A DNA stretch of 64,000 nucleotides, from NCBI GenBank assembly GCA_016718155.1, contig JADKEH010000004.1, positions 124,001 through 188,000 on the forward strand, read 5' to 3'. Position 1 is the stretch's first letter, and every line of letters begins with the position of its first letter. A program made the position numbers and the translations under genes. This DNA comes from Candidatus Rhodoferax randersensis. GTDB taxonomy: Bacteria; Pseudomonadota; Gammaproteobacteria; Burkholderiales; Burkholderiaceae_C. Under the pieces are notes generated by a model, which was not told where the DNA came from, searched no databases, and was given only the letters and a program-made list of their open reading frames with translations. Below, piece after piece: positions 1 to 8,336 of this stretch.

Positions 1-1014
1 GGCGGCACGCAATTCCTGATGCAGCACACCGCCGTGGCCGGGGGAGTAATTGCGATCCAGAACAATGGCATTTTCCACCCCCACCATTGCTTCACACAGG
101 GCCGCCGTCGGCAAGGGCCGAAACAGCCGCACCTTGACCAGACCGACGTCCTGTCCGGCGTCGCGCAACAGGTCGACCGCATCACGCGCCGTGCCACACA
201 TGCTGCCCATGGTGACGATAACGGTGCGCGCGCCATCGCAACGGTAGCGCTCGATCACGCCGTAGCTGCGGCTGGTGCGCTGCGCCCATTCATGATCGGC
301 TTGAGCCGTCAGTTGCGGCACACGGGCCATCGCTTCGCCCAAGTCCTGGCGATGCCGGAAGAACATCTCTTGCGACACCACATTGCCCCAGGACTCCACA
401 TGATCCGTGTCGAGCTTGTGCGGCGGGTCGAACGCCGGCAAGTAGCCATCCACCACCTCCTGCGACGGAATCAGCACCGGCTCCATGGCATGCGAAACGT
501 AGAAGGCATCCAGGTTGACCATGGCCGGCACCAGCACTTGTTCGGCCACGCGGTAGGCTTGAATCACGGTGTCGAGCGCTTCCTGCGCAGTCTCGACGTA
601 ATACTGAATCCAGCCGGTGTCGCGTTGCGACAAGCTGTCCGTCTGGTCCGGCCAGAACGCCCAGGGCGAGGCCACGGTGCGGTTGATATTGGCCATCACG
701 ATCGGTGCGCGCGCGCCGCTGGCGTAGTGCAGCAATTCGTGCATCAGCAGCATGCCCTGCGAGGCGGTGGCGGTAAAGACCCGCATGCCCACCAAGGAGG
801 CCGGAATGCAGGCCGACATCACCGAGTGTTCGGACTCCGGGGTGATGATTTCGGCATCGAACTCGCCGTCCGCCTGGAACTGGGTCAGTTGCTCCAACAC
901 CGGCGTCTGCGGCGTGATCGGATACACCGGGCACACCTTGGGGCGCGCCAGACGGGCACCCCAGGCCACCGCCTGGTTGCCTGTCAATAGCACAGCTTTT
1001 TTGTCAGCACTCAT
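1..1014 (-). CDS. 2-oxoacid:acceptor oxidoreductase alpha subunit (PorA/PadG-like), 3' end cut off by the window
   Basis: Reading the minus strand from ATG at 1014 gives an open frame of 338 codons that runs off the left edge. It begins MSADKKAVLLTGNQAVAWGA and carries the alpha-subunit landmark YPITPQTPVLEQL near residue 40, then TPESEHSVMSA and a glycine-poor TPP-side domain typical of pyruvate, 2-oxoisovalerate or phenylglyoxylate oxidoreductases. The enzyme oxidatively decarboxylates a 2-oxoacid to an acyl-CoA and reduces a low-potential acceptor. Its start overlaps the stop of the upstream flavoprotein gene as ATGA, so the two are translationally coupled. The TPP-binding beta subunit is not seen and probably lies beyond the edge. 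Substrate cannot be told from the sequence. Confidence 0.85.
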   Translation of the reverse strand, partial: MSADKKAVLLTGNQAVAWGARLARPKVCPVYPITPQTPVLEQLTQFQADGEFDAEIITPESEHSVMSACIPASLVGMRVFTATASQGMLLMHELLHYASGARAPIVMANINRTVASPWAFWPDQTDSLSQRDTGWIQYYVETAQEALDTVIQAYRVAEQVLVPAMVNLDAFYVSHAMEPVLIPSQEVVDGYLPAFDPPHKLDTDHVESWGNVVSQEMFFRHRQDLGEAMARVPQLTAQADHEWAQRTSRSYGVIERYRCDGARTVIVTMGSMCGTARDAVDLLRDAGQDVGLVKVRLFRPLPTAALCEAMVGVENAIVLDRNYSPGHGGVLHQELRAA

Positions 1015-2699
1015 CGCCGCTCCTCCTGCATCGTCATGGAGCCCGTCGGGCATTCCTTCACGCACACACCGCAGCCCTTGCAGTAGTCAGTCAATACGAT
1101 GTAGCCATCACCTACGCGTTTGACCGCCATGTCCGGGCAATACACCACACAGTTGTCACAGTTGATGCAGGTGCCGCACGAAAAGCAACGCTCGCTCTCG
1201 GCCAGCGCCTGCTCAATTTCCAACCCCAGTTGCACTTCCGTGTCACGCTGAAGGCGCTGGGTCACGTCGAGCAAGTGCGCCTCGGCACGCTCGCGCTTGG
1301 GGTGGTAGAAGGTACTGATGGCCTCCAGCGGCACCAACAACTCGTCTCCATAGTGCGAGCCGGGCGAAGTGTCGGGCGTGGCCGCGCGCTGCTGCAAGGC
1401 GCGCGCGATGGCTTGCGCCGCGCGCTTGCCCATGCCGATGGCCTCGGTGACAAAACGCGCCATGCTGGTCATGTCGCCGCCAGCGTAGACATTGACGGTG
1501 CTGGTAGAGAGTTGGTCGTCGGTCTTGAGCAAGCCACCCGACGCGGCGAATCCCTCCCCAAGCACCGAGAGGTCGGGGTCCTGGCCAATGGAGGTGACGA
1601 TGGCGTCGGCCGCGATGGCGAAGCCGCTGCCTTCTATCGGGGTAAGCGTGAACTGCCCACGCTGCGCGCCAGGGAGAAAGGCCACGCGGGTGCAGTTCAG
1701 CGTCAGGCCCTTGGCACCCTCCTCGCGCACGCCGTCCAGACGCGCACCATCCACCAGCGTGATGCCTTCTTCCAGCGCCTCGACCACTTCCTCGGCCTGG
1801 GCTGGCATCTGGGCGCGCTGCTCCAGCGCCAGCAGCGTGACCTCGTGGCCGAGTCGGCGGGCGCTGCGGGCGGCATCCAGCGCGGCGCTGCCGCCGCCGA
1901 TCACCACCAGCCGCTTACCCAACGTCACCGGCTGGCCGGCATTGGCACGGGCCAGAAAGGTCGCCCCGTCGCAGACCCAGGGTTGGCCGTAGTCCAGCGT
2001 CGGCAGGCGCTTGTTGCGCGTCGCGCCGAGTGCGAGGTAGAGCGCGTCGTGCTGCTCGCGCAAGCGCTTGAAACCCTCGGTGCCGTCGATGTGGTGGTTG
2101 CAGTGCACCTTGACACCCATCGCCACGATGCGGGCGATCTCGCCGTCAAGCACGTCGCGCGCCAGTCGATAGGCGGGGATGCCGTAGCGCATCAGACCAC
2201 CCAACTCGGCGCTCGCCTCATACAGGGTGACGGCATAGCCCATGCGGCGCAACTGGTATGCGGCAGACAGGCCCGACGGCCCGCCACCGACGATGGCGAC
2301 GTGACCAGTTTGCGGCGTGGCGGCCGACTCAAAGGCCCATCCCTGCGCCAACGCCTGGTCACCCACAAAACGCTCCAGCTTGCAGATCGACAGCGCCTCG
2401 TCGTAGCCGGCGCGGTTGCACGCTGTCTCACAAGGGTGATGACAAATTCGCCCGGCAATCGAGGGAAAAGGGTTGTGGCGCGCCAGCACCTGCCAGGAAC
2501 CATGGAAGTCTCTCGCACGCGCCAGGCCAATCCACTCGGCGATGTCGCCATTGACCGGACAGGCGCCGTGGCACGGGGCCGGGGCTTTGATGTGCTTGGC
2601 CAGCGAGGCGCGCCAGGTGCCGGTTTTGATCGCGTCGGTGCTGCCGGTGGTCCAGGTCGTCGGCACCAGCGCGGGCGAGGCTGGGGTGGTGACGCTCAT
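1011..2699 (-). CDS. GltD-like FAD/NAD(P) oxidoreductase fused to a 2x[4Fe-4S] ferredoxin domain (delta/epsilon subunit of the 2-oxoacid oxidoreductase)
   Basis: This 562-residue protein resembles the small subunit of glutamate synthase. It has an N-terminal Fe-S half with CHGACPVNGDIAEWI near residue 43 and CHHPCETACNR near 85, an FAD fold VAIVGGGPSGLSAAYQL near 133 and a second dinucleotide fold VVIGGGSAALDAARSARRLG near 265. The C-terminus adds a cysteine cluster (CFSCGTCINCDNCVVYC) and a second one (CKGCGVCVKECP), which is the delta-subunit ferredoxin. Such a protein would pass electrons between the oxidoreductase core and NAD(P). The separate FAD epsilon and ferredoxin delta subunits of phenylglyoxylate:NAD oxidoreductase are a precedent; here they appear as one chain. 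It overlaps its neighbours by 4 bases on both sides. Confidence 0.88.
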   Translation of the reverse strand: MSVTTPASPALVPTTWTTGSTDAIKTGTWRASLAKHIKAPAPCHGACPVNGDIAEWIGLARARDFHGSWQVLARHNPFPSIAGRICHHPCETACNRAGYDEALSICKLERFVGDQALAQGWAFESAATPQTGHVAIVGGGPSGLSAAYQLRRMGYAVTLYEASAELGGLMRYGIPAYRLARDVLDGEIARIVAMGVKVHCNHHIDGTEGFKRLREQHDALYLALGATRNKRLPTLDYGQPWVCDGATFLARANAGQPVTLGKRLVVIGGGSAALDAARSARRLGHEVTLLALEQRAQMPAQAEEVVEALEEGITLVDGARLDGVREEGAKGLTLNCTRVAFLPGAQRGQFTLTPIEGSGFAIAADAIVTSIGQDPDLSVLGEGFAASGGLLKTDDQLSTSTVNVYAGGDMTSMARFVTEAIGMGKRAAQAIARALQQRAATPDTSPGSHYGDELLVPLEAISTFYHPKRERAEAHLLDVTQRLQRDTEVQLGLEIEQALAESERCFSCGTCINCDNCVVYCPDMAVKRVGDGYIVLTDYCKGCGVCVKECPTGSMTMQEERR

Positions 2700-3253
2700 G
2701 CTGCATTCCCCAGAAGTTGCCGCTCGGCGCAGCGATAACCTTCCACGCAGGCTGCCACGTTTTCGTCATGCTGCTTGGGCGCGTTGTCCACCAACGCCCG
2801 CGACAGGACTTCCAAAGTGGGCGCCTGAATGACGCGGGCCAAGGCACCGAGCAGGGCCGAGTTGACAATGCGCCCCAACCCCATTTGGCGCGAGATGGTC
2901 AGGGCGTCGATTGGGACCACGCGCTTGCCCGGCAAAGCATGCGCGAACTCCGCCGCGTCGCGGGCCGAGTTGACGACAATCAGGGTGTTGGAATCGGCCG
3001 CAGCCAGCAGCCGACCTTCAAGCAAGCTCGCGTCGAAGCAAAGGATGGCGTCAGCGCGTTCGATGTCGCAACGCACGCGCACCGGGCGTTGGTCAGCCCG
3101 GATGTAGGAATTGACGGGTGTGCCGCGCCGCGCGCCGCCGTAGCTGGCAAAGCACTGAACATGCAGCCCCTGAGCATGAAATGCGCCAGCCAGCAGGTTG
3201 CCGGCAGTCTGTGCACCCTGGCCACCGCGACCCTGGATGATGATTTCTAGCAC
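2696..3253 (-). CDS. 2-oxoacid:acceptor oxidoreductase gamma subunit (PorC/PadE-like)
   Basis: The 185-residue protein starts MLEIIIQGRGGQGAQTAGNL, the classic gamma-subunit opening, and contains FASYGGARRGTPVNSYIR near residue 40 and IDALTISRQMGLGRIVNSALLGAL later. The start chosen is GTG at 3253 because AAGGAGA sits 7 bases before it; an in-frame ATG 30 bases upstream has no such site. It is the first gene of a gamma - flavoprotein/delta - alpha operon, overlapping the next gene by ATGA. The gamma subunit helps bind coenzyme A. The family is certain, the substrate is not. Confidence 0.87.
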   Translation of the reverse strand: MLEIIIQGRGGQGAQTAGNLLAGAFHAQGLHVQCFASYGGARRGTPVNSYIRADQRPVRVRCDIERADAILCFDASLLEGRLLAAADSNTLIVVNSARDAAEFAHALPGKRVVPIDALTISRQMGLGRIVNSALLGALARVIQAPTLEVLSRALVDNAPKQHDENVAACVEGYRCAERQLLGNAA

Positions 3254-3345
3254 GTTGTCGTCTCCTTGTCGAAGGCCGGTCAAGTCTTCAAATGCCTATC
3301 AGGCTTGCGGTTGTTGTGCGCCCCGTAGGGCTATGTCTGAAGCGC

Positions 3346-3399
3346 AATGTAGGCGGTTTACGTACATTCGTCGAATTGATTCTTCAAATCCGCTACATT
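3346..3399. promoter_or_regulatory. Candidate LysR operator between the por-like operon and its LysR gene
   Basis: The divergent intergenic region holds a perfect inverted repeat AATGTA (3346-3351), 11 bases, TACATT (3363-3368), with another TACATT at 3394-3399. An 11-bp palindrome ATTCGTCGAAT (3366-3376) overlaps it. A T-N11-A inverted repeat between a LysR gene and its divergent target is the usual arrangement for this regulator family. Binding is inferred. Confidence 0.45.
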
Positions 3400-3429
3400 C
3401 ACTAAACGAATACAAGAGTGGAGAAAGTG

Positions 3430-4353
3430 GTGAACTTCCGGCAACTGGACCTCAACTTATTGCGTGTGTTGTGTGCGGTATACCGTCTCGGCTCGGTCAC
3501 CGAAGCGGCGCGTCAATTGGCCCTGTCACAGCCCGCGACCAGCAATGCGCTGGCCCGACTGCGAACCTTTTTTGACGACCAGTTGTTTGTGCGCTCGCCA
3601 CGGGGCTTGCACCCGACGCGTCGCGCCCAGCGCATCGTGCCGGCGGTGATGGCCCAGCTGCAGGCGCTCGAGTCCTCGGTGATGAGCAGCGAGGGCTTCG
3701 AGCCCGCTCGCGCCAGCGTGCATTGGCGGCTGTCTTTGTCGGACTTGGGCGAGATGATGTTCCTGCCGCCTCTGGCGCAGGCACTGCGTGACCAATCGCC
3801 GCGCAGTCAGGTCTCCAATGTATCGATCGCCGCGGCACAGATCAGCGCCGCTTTGGACGCGCACGATGTGGACTTGGCCATCGGTATCCTCGGTTCCAGC
3901 CACCGATCGATCGCCAGCGAGCGGCTGTTCAAGGAGCATTTTGTGGCCATCACAGCCAAGGACTGGCGCCCCAGTCTGGGGCGCGTGGGCAGCAGCCTGA
4001 GTGCGCGGCAGCTCAGCGCCGCCTCACTGGCGGTAGCCTCACCGTCGGCCACCTACCACGGCAGCGTGGACCTGATGCTGACCAAGTTCAAGCTCACTGA
4101 CCGCATTGTGCTGCGCGCGCGGCACTACGGCGCCTTGCCAGAACTGGTGACCGGCAGTGACCTGATGGCCATCGTGCCCCTGATGTTCGCCAACTCCCTG
4201 GCGCCACGCTATGACGTGCGTCTGTGGGAACTACCCGACCACGGCCCCAGCTATGACGTGAGCATGGTGTGGCACCAAACCGCCACGCCCGACCCGGCGC
4301 ATGCCTGGCTGCGCGGCGTCGTGCGGCAGCTGTTCCAGCGCCCGGTGAGCTGA
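3430..4353 (+). CDS. LysR-family transcriptional regulator
   Basis: A 307-residue protein with an N-terminal winged helix: NFRQLDLNLLRVLCAVYRLG, then SVTEAARQLALSQPATSNAL as the recognition helix region, then a periplasmic-binding-type effector domain from about residue 90. GTG at 3430 is preferred because GGAGA lies at 3420-3424; an in-frame GTG at 3418 would add four residues but lacks a ribosome site. It is divergent from the por-like operon across a promoter with an inverted repeat, so it probably controls that operon, with its 2-oxoacid or a precursor as effector. The effector is not identifiable. Confidence 0.85.
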   Translation: MNFRQLDLNLLRVLCAVYRLGSVTEAARQLALSQPATSNALARLRTFFDDQLFVRSPRGLHPTRRAQRIVPAVMAQLQALESSVMSSEGFEPARASVHWRLSLSDLGEMMFLPPLAQALRDQSPRSQVSNVSIAAAQISAALDAHDVDLAIGILGSSHRSIASERLFKEHFVAITAKDWRPSLGRVGSSLSARQLSAASLAVASPSATYHGSVDLMLTKFKLTDRIVLRARHYGALPELVTGSDLMAIVPLMFANSLAPRYDVRLWELPDHGPSYDVSMVWHQTATPDPAHAWLRGVVRQLFQRPVS

Positions 4354-4365
4354 ATCACAGTCCCG

Positions 4366-5337
4366 TCAGAAGCGCGCCTGCACCCGTGTGAAGGCATTGG
4401 TGCCAAACAGGCGGTTCACTGTTGGCGTGAAGTAGAGGCCATCGGCAAAGACGTAGCTGTTGTATTTTTTGTCCACCTCGGCCCCGGCAACCACCGTTGT
4501 GCCGGTGCACAAGGCCGAGCTGACCTGACCGCTGCCGGTCCCGATGCCGCTGCCAGCATCAACCGAGGTGCAAACCACCGTGGTCGCGTCAGTCAGCCCA
4601 AAAAACGTTGGCGTGACCACCACCGCGTTGGCATAGTTGTAAAGGTCAACATAGAGCACCTGGTTGCCCAGATCAACGATGGCCAACAACAGCGCTTCAT
4701 TGAACTTGATGCTGGCATTGGTCAGCATGGTTGCTTTGCCAGTACGGGTTGCCCAAGGCGTTTGACCCAGGTTGTTGACACCAACGACCAGCACGTGTTT
4801 GGCGCCTTGCTGCACCAATCGACGCACTTGACCGCCCAGGTCGGCACCTGCTTGCTTGACGTGGGTGATCATGTCGGCCTCGGTGGTCGTGCCCGCAATC
4901 ACTGATGACATTTGCGTGACGATGTCGCTGACCCCCCCGTTGATCAGGATCAGATCGTCCAGTTCAGGTTTGTTCGCGGACAGGAAGGCGTCGATCTGCT
5001 CGGTGACCGTCAGCGTTGCGGCCTGTCCCGCCGCATCGGGTTTGCCGGTGATACGGGCGTTGCCACGCGCATACCCAAGACCGCCCGTCGCGGAAGGCGT
5101 GATCGTCAGCTGGTAACCGGTGGCCAGTTGTTCGACCCAAGTGTTGACGGTTGCATCGTTGACAGTGTATTTTGACGTTGTGCCGCTGTTTCCGATATCG
5201 CTGAAGGCATCGCCAAACGATACCAGCCGGGTGGGCGTGAGCGCGCCCACGGTGGTACCGCCACCACAGGCAGCCAACCATACAGCAGGCACGCAAACGG
5301 TGACCAGCGCAACACGGCGCAACATATTTCCGATCAT
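4366..5337 (-). CDS. SGNH/GDSL-family lipoprotein with degenerate active site
   Basis: The 323-residue product has a lipoprotein signal with lipobox LAAC (cysteine near residue 24), followed by a glycine/threonine stretch. The family pattern is clear: LVSFGDAFSDIGN is block I, but the nucleophile serine of GDSL is alanine; ILINGGVSDIV is block III, where the usual asparagine is missing; and FADGLYFTPTVNRLFG at the C-terminus has tyrosine where the catalytic histidine is expected. A threonine/glycine/serine-rich insert with two cysteines lies near residues 260-285. It probably sits in the outer membrane. An esterase function is expected of the family, but this copy may be a binding or structural pseudoenzyme. 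It is convergent with the LysR gene. Confidence 0.7.
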   Translation of the reverse strand: MIGNMLRRVALVTVCVPAVWLAACGGGTTVGALTPTRLVSFGDAFSDIGNSGTTSKYTVNDATVNTWVEQLATGYQLTITPSATGGLGYARGNARITGKPDAAGQAATLTVTEQIDAFLSANKPELDDLILINGGVSDIVTQMSSVIAGTTTEADMITHVKQAGADLGGQVRRLVQQGAKHVLVVGVNNLGQTPWATRTGKATMLTNASIKFNEALLLAIVDLGNQVLYVDLYNYANAVVVTPTFFGLTDATTVVCTSVDAGSGIGTGSGQVSSALCTGTTVVAGAEVDKKYNSYVFADGLYFTPTVNRLFGTNAFTRVQARF

Positions 5338-5390
5338 TCAAATCTCCAATAGTGCTTGCGGTAGTTTAACGACCCCTCGCGGGAGTTCGT

Positions 5391-6422
5391 TCAAGCGGCG
5401 GCGGCACGTTGCAGTCGGTCGCGCACACCCTCCCACTCCGGCGTATCGGGCGGTGTTTCAACCCAGATCAAGCGGGCACCCTGGGCGTCAAAGTCACGCA
5501 GCACCGCAAACAGCTGTTGCGCCGTCGCGGTGGCGTCGTCCGGCATGCGCCGACGTATCAGCTTGCTTGAGCGGCTGCGCAACACCGCGCGGGAGTACGT
5601 GGCAATGACCGTGCTGCTGGCATCGAGGTCCGCCCCCAACAGGTCGAGCGCCGCTTGCAGGCTGCGCTCATCCATCAAGCGAACCTTGGCACGTGGTGCG
5701 TAGTGGGACTCCAGCATGCCCGACGCACGCGGCGCGGTTGCCGGGCCAGTCTGCAGCCCCGTGCCCTCGGGCAGCGGCCCACACGCGACGGCCTCGACTT
5801 GGCTTCGGCTGATTGCACCTGGACGCAACACGACCGCGGCGCCGCGGGTGCAATCCACGATGGTGGACTCAATCCCGACCGAACACGCGCCGCCATCCAG
5901 AATCAGCAAGGGTTCGCCAAACTCACCCTGCACGTGCGCGGCAGTGGTCGGGCTGACGCGACCGAACTGGTTCGCGCTGGGTGCCGCGACGCCCCACACC
6001 GGCTCGCCCGCGCCAGACGCGTCGGGCTCCTGGCAGGCCTGCAACAGGGCCTGCGCCACCGGATGAGACGGGCAGCGCAGGCCAATGGAATGCTGCCCCC
6101 CCGCCGCAGCCGCAGCCACACCGTCGCGCCTTTGCAGGATCAGCGTCAGTGGGCCCGGCCAGAACGCTTGCATCAGCGCGCGCGCGAAGTCCGGCACCTG
6201 CTGCGCGAAGTGCGCCACCTGGGGGGCACCCAGCACATGCACGATCAAGGGATGGTCAGCAGGTCGGCCCTTGGCCTGGAATATCTTGGCCACCGCCGCC
6301 GCATCATCAGCGTTGGCGGCCAGACCGTAAACGGTTTCGGTCGGCAACCCAACCAGTTCGCCGGCTCGAATCAGGCGCACCGCCGCTGCGATCGACTGCG
6401 GCGCGAGGCCGGGGGCAATCAT
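5391..6422 (-). CDS. tsaC: L-threonylcarbamoyladenylate synthase (Sua5/YwlC type)
   Basis: The 343-residue length indicates the long Sua5 form, with a YrdC domain (about residues 10-200) and a C-terminal Sua5 domain. Visible motifs are GELVGLPTETVYGLAANADD, KIFQAKGRPADHPLIVHV and GPLTLILQR, with SNQFGRVSPTTAAHV further on. The enzyme makes threonylcarbamoyl-AMP for the t6A37 modification of ANN-decoding tRNAs. It lies 13 bases downstream of purK and is very probably co-transcribed with purE-purK, a frequent arrangement in Burkholderiales. It acts in the cytoplasm. Confidence 0.92.
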   Translation of the reverse strand: MIAPGLAPQSIAAAVRLIRAGELVGLPTETVYGLAANADDAAAVAKIFQAKGRPADHPLIVHVLGAPQVAHFAQQVPDFARALMQAFWPGPLTLILQRRDGVAAAAAGGQHSIGLRCPSHPVAQALLQACQEPDASGAGEPVWGVAAPSANQFGRVSPTTAAHVQGEFGEPLLILDGGACSVGIESTIVDCTRGAAVVLRPGAISRSQVEAVACGPLPEGTGLQTGPATAPRASGMLESHYAPRAKVRLMDERSLQAALDLLGADLDASSTVIATYSRAVLRSRSSKLIRRRMPDDATATAQQLFAVLRDFDAQGARLIWVETPPDTPEWEGVRDRLQRAAAA

Positions 6423-6435
6423 CGTTCGCCTTTAC

Positions 6436-7620
6436 TCACAGTGGCGCCATGCCCAGCAACCGCGCCGCCTGGGCCGCCGTGGCACGCACCTGCTCCAGCG
6501 TTGCACCGGTGACGGTCAGATGCCCCATCTTGCGCCCCCTGCTGGCCAAGAGTTTGCCGTACAGATTGAGGTGCGTACCGGGCAGGGCCAACACCGCATC
6601 CCAAGGCGGGGTGACGGGCTCCGAACCCCGCTTCAGCCACAGGTCCCCCAGCAGATTGAGCATGATGGCGGGACTATGTTGCCGTGGCTGATTCAACGGC
6701 AAGCCAGCGAGCGTGCGAACCTGCAGATCAAACTGCGACTGGTCACACGCGTGCAGGCTGTAGTGGCCGCTGTTGTGAGGACGCGGCGCGATCTCGTTGA
6801 CGACCAGTGCGTCATCATCCAGCACAAAGAACTCGACGCACAGGACCCCCACGTACTGCAGTTCCTCGGCGATGGCACGGGTGGCGTCGACGGCCTGCGC
6901 CGCCAAGGCTGCTGGCAATACGCCGTCAAAGACCTCGGTCACCGCCAGAATCCCGTCGCGGTGCTGGTTGCGCTGTACCGGCAGGTTCACCATGACCCCG
7001 TCGCGCCCGCGCGCGACGATGACCGAACACTCGGCCTTCAACGGCAGCATCTTCTCAAGCACACAGGTCACCTGGCTGAGCTCGTCCCACGCAAGCTGCA
7101 GTTCGGCGCGCGTCGCGACGCGAATCTGCCCCTTGCCGTCATAGCCCATCCGCGCGGTCTTGAGAATACCGGGCAGCAGGGCCGCCTCCACCGCAGCCAG
7201 CGCGCCGGCGGAGTCGATCACGGCATACGGTGCGCAAGCCACCCCACAGCGCACAAAGTGCGCCTTCTCGCTGACACGATCCTGCGCGATGCGCACCGCA
7301 TCCGCGCCTGGCGCCACCAGACGGTGCGCGCCCAAGGTTTGCAGGGCGCCCGCGGGCACGTTCTCGAACTCGGTCGTAATGGCCGCGCAACGTTGGGTCA
7401 ACTGGGCCAGACCGGACTGGTCCAGGTAATCAGTCTGGATGTGGTAGTGGCTGATCAGGCCGGCCGGGCTGGCCGGGTCGGGGTCAAGCACCGCCGTGAA
7501 ATAGCCCATGGCCTGTGCCGCCTGGACAAACATCCGTCCGAGCTGGCCACCGCCCATGACACCCAAGGTCGCCAACTGCCCGGCTTGCAGACTGCCGGGC
7601 AGAAGCATGGATCCGCTCAT
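6436..7620 (-). CDS. purK: 5-(carboxyamino)imidazole ribonucleotide synthase PurK
   Basis: A 394-residue ATP-grasp enzyme that carboxylates AIR with bicarbonate and ATP to N5-CAIR in purine biosynthesis. The N-terminus LGVMGGGQLGRMFVQAAQAM is diagnostic, followed by ILKTARMGYDGKGQ (ATP-grasp loop) and FVLDDDALVVNEIAPRPHNSGHY (metal and substrate residues). The length fits the family. It follows purE after 61 bases and precedes tsaC by 13, all on the minus strand, so the two carboxylation steps are encoded together. Confidence 0.96.
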   Translation of the reverse strand: MSGSMLLPGSLQAGQLATLGVMGGGQLGRMFVQAAQAMGYFTAVLDPDPASPAGLISHYHIQTDYLDQSGLAQLTQRCAAITTEFENVPAGALQTLGAHRLVAPGADAVRIAQDRVSEKAHFVRCGVACAPYAVIDSAGALAAVEAALLPGILKTARMGYDGKGQIRVATRAELQLAWDELSQVTCVLEKMLPLKAECSVIVARGRDGVMVNLPVQRNQHRDGILAVTEVFDGVLPAALAAQAVDATRAIAEELQYVGVLCVEFFVLDDDALVVNEIAPRPHNSGHYSLHACDQSQFDLQVRTLAGLPLNQPRQHSPAIMLNLLGDLWLKRGSEPVTPPWDAVLALPGTHLNLYGKLLASRGRKMGHLTVTGATLEQVRATAAQAARLLGMAPL

Positions 7621-7681
7621 TGGAGACCTTCGTGCGCCGCACTGCGGTGCGAGCTTGGCGTAAAACGGCCCGGCGCGGCGT

Positions 7682-8176
7682 TCATAACAGTGGCGGAACC
7701 GTCATGCCGCGTGCGGTTTCAGTCTGTTCGGCCCGAAAGGCCTCCAGCTTGGCGCGCAAGGCCGGGTCGTCGTTAGCTAGCATCGCGACGGCAAACAAGG
7801 CTGCGTTGGCCGCGCCGGCCGCGCCAATGGCAAACGCCGCCACCGGGATGCCCTTGGGCATCTGCACGATGCTGTGCAGAGAATCCACCCCCGAGAGATG
7901 CTTGCTCGGCACCGGCACGCCCAGCACCGGGACCACTGTTTTGGCCGCCAGCATGCCGGGCAAGTGCGCCGCGCCGCCCGCGCCAGCGATGATGGCCTTG
8001 AGGCCACGATCTGCGGCGCTTTGCGCATAGGCAAACATGTCGTCGGGCATGCGGTGCGCGGACACGACCCGTGCCTCGTGGCTGACTCCAAACTGCTGCA
8101 GGATGTGGACTGCATGTTGCATCGTGTCCCAGTCGGAACTGGAGCCCATCAGCACGCCAATGTGTATGTTTTTCAT
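7682..8176 (-). CDS. purE: N5-CAIR mutase PurE (class I)
   Basis: This 164-residue protein shows the class I PurE signature: GVLMGSSSDWDTM at residues 8-20, RVVSAHRMPDDM near 37 and IIAGAGGAAHLPGMLAA near 62. It moves the carboxyl group of N5-CAIR to give CAIR, working with the adjacent purK product. It is the first gene of purE-purK-tsaC and is divergent from cnoX across 160 bases. No clear PurR-like operator was seen in that spacer. Confidence 0.96.
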   Translation of the reverse strand: MKNIHIGVLMGSSSDWDTMQHAVHILQQFGVSHEARVVSAHRMPDDMFAYAQSAADRGLKAIIAGAGGAAHLPGMLAAKTVVPVLGVPVPSKHLSGVDSLHSIVQMPKGIPVAAFAIGAAGAANAALFAVAMLANDDPALRAKLEAFRAEQTETARGMTVPPLL

Positions 8177-8336
8177 GAGTTGGGGACCGTTGCCCGCGCC
8201 CCGCCAGTGGGTCGAAAGCGGCAGTCAGACTCCCGAGGGATTAATATTCGATTTTACTTGTCCGCCCCATTCGAAACCCGTTCACCCGAAGACAGCGCTC
8301 GCCGCTGTGCAACGACGACCTGCTCTACACATCCTC

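Noticed and set aside
1230..2738. Open frame of 502 codons on the plus strand opposite the flavoprotein gene
   Set aside because: It is antisense to a clear gene, rich in arginine and histidine, and has no recognisable domain. High GC creates such frames. The same holds for 30298-32001, 35450-37096 and 22902-24065.
5110..5122. GGTAACC-like sequence resembling the pyk/fba motif
   Set aside because: Single copy inside the lipoprotein coding region, without the second hexamer.
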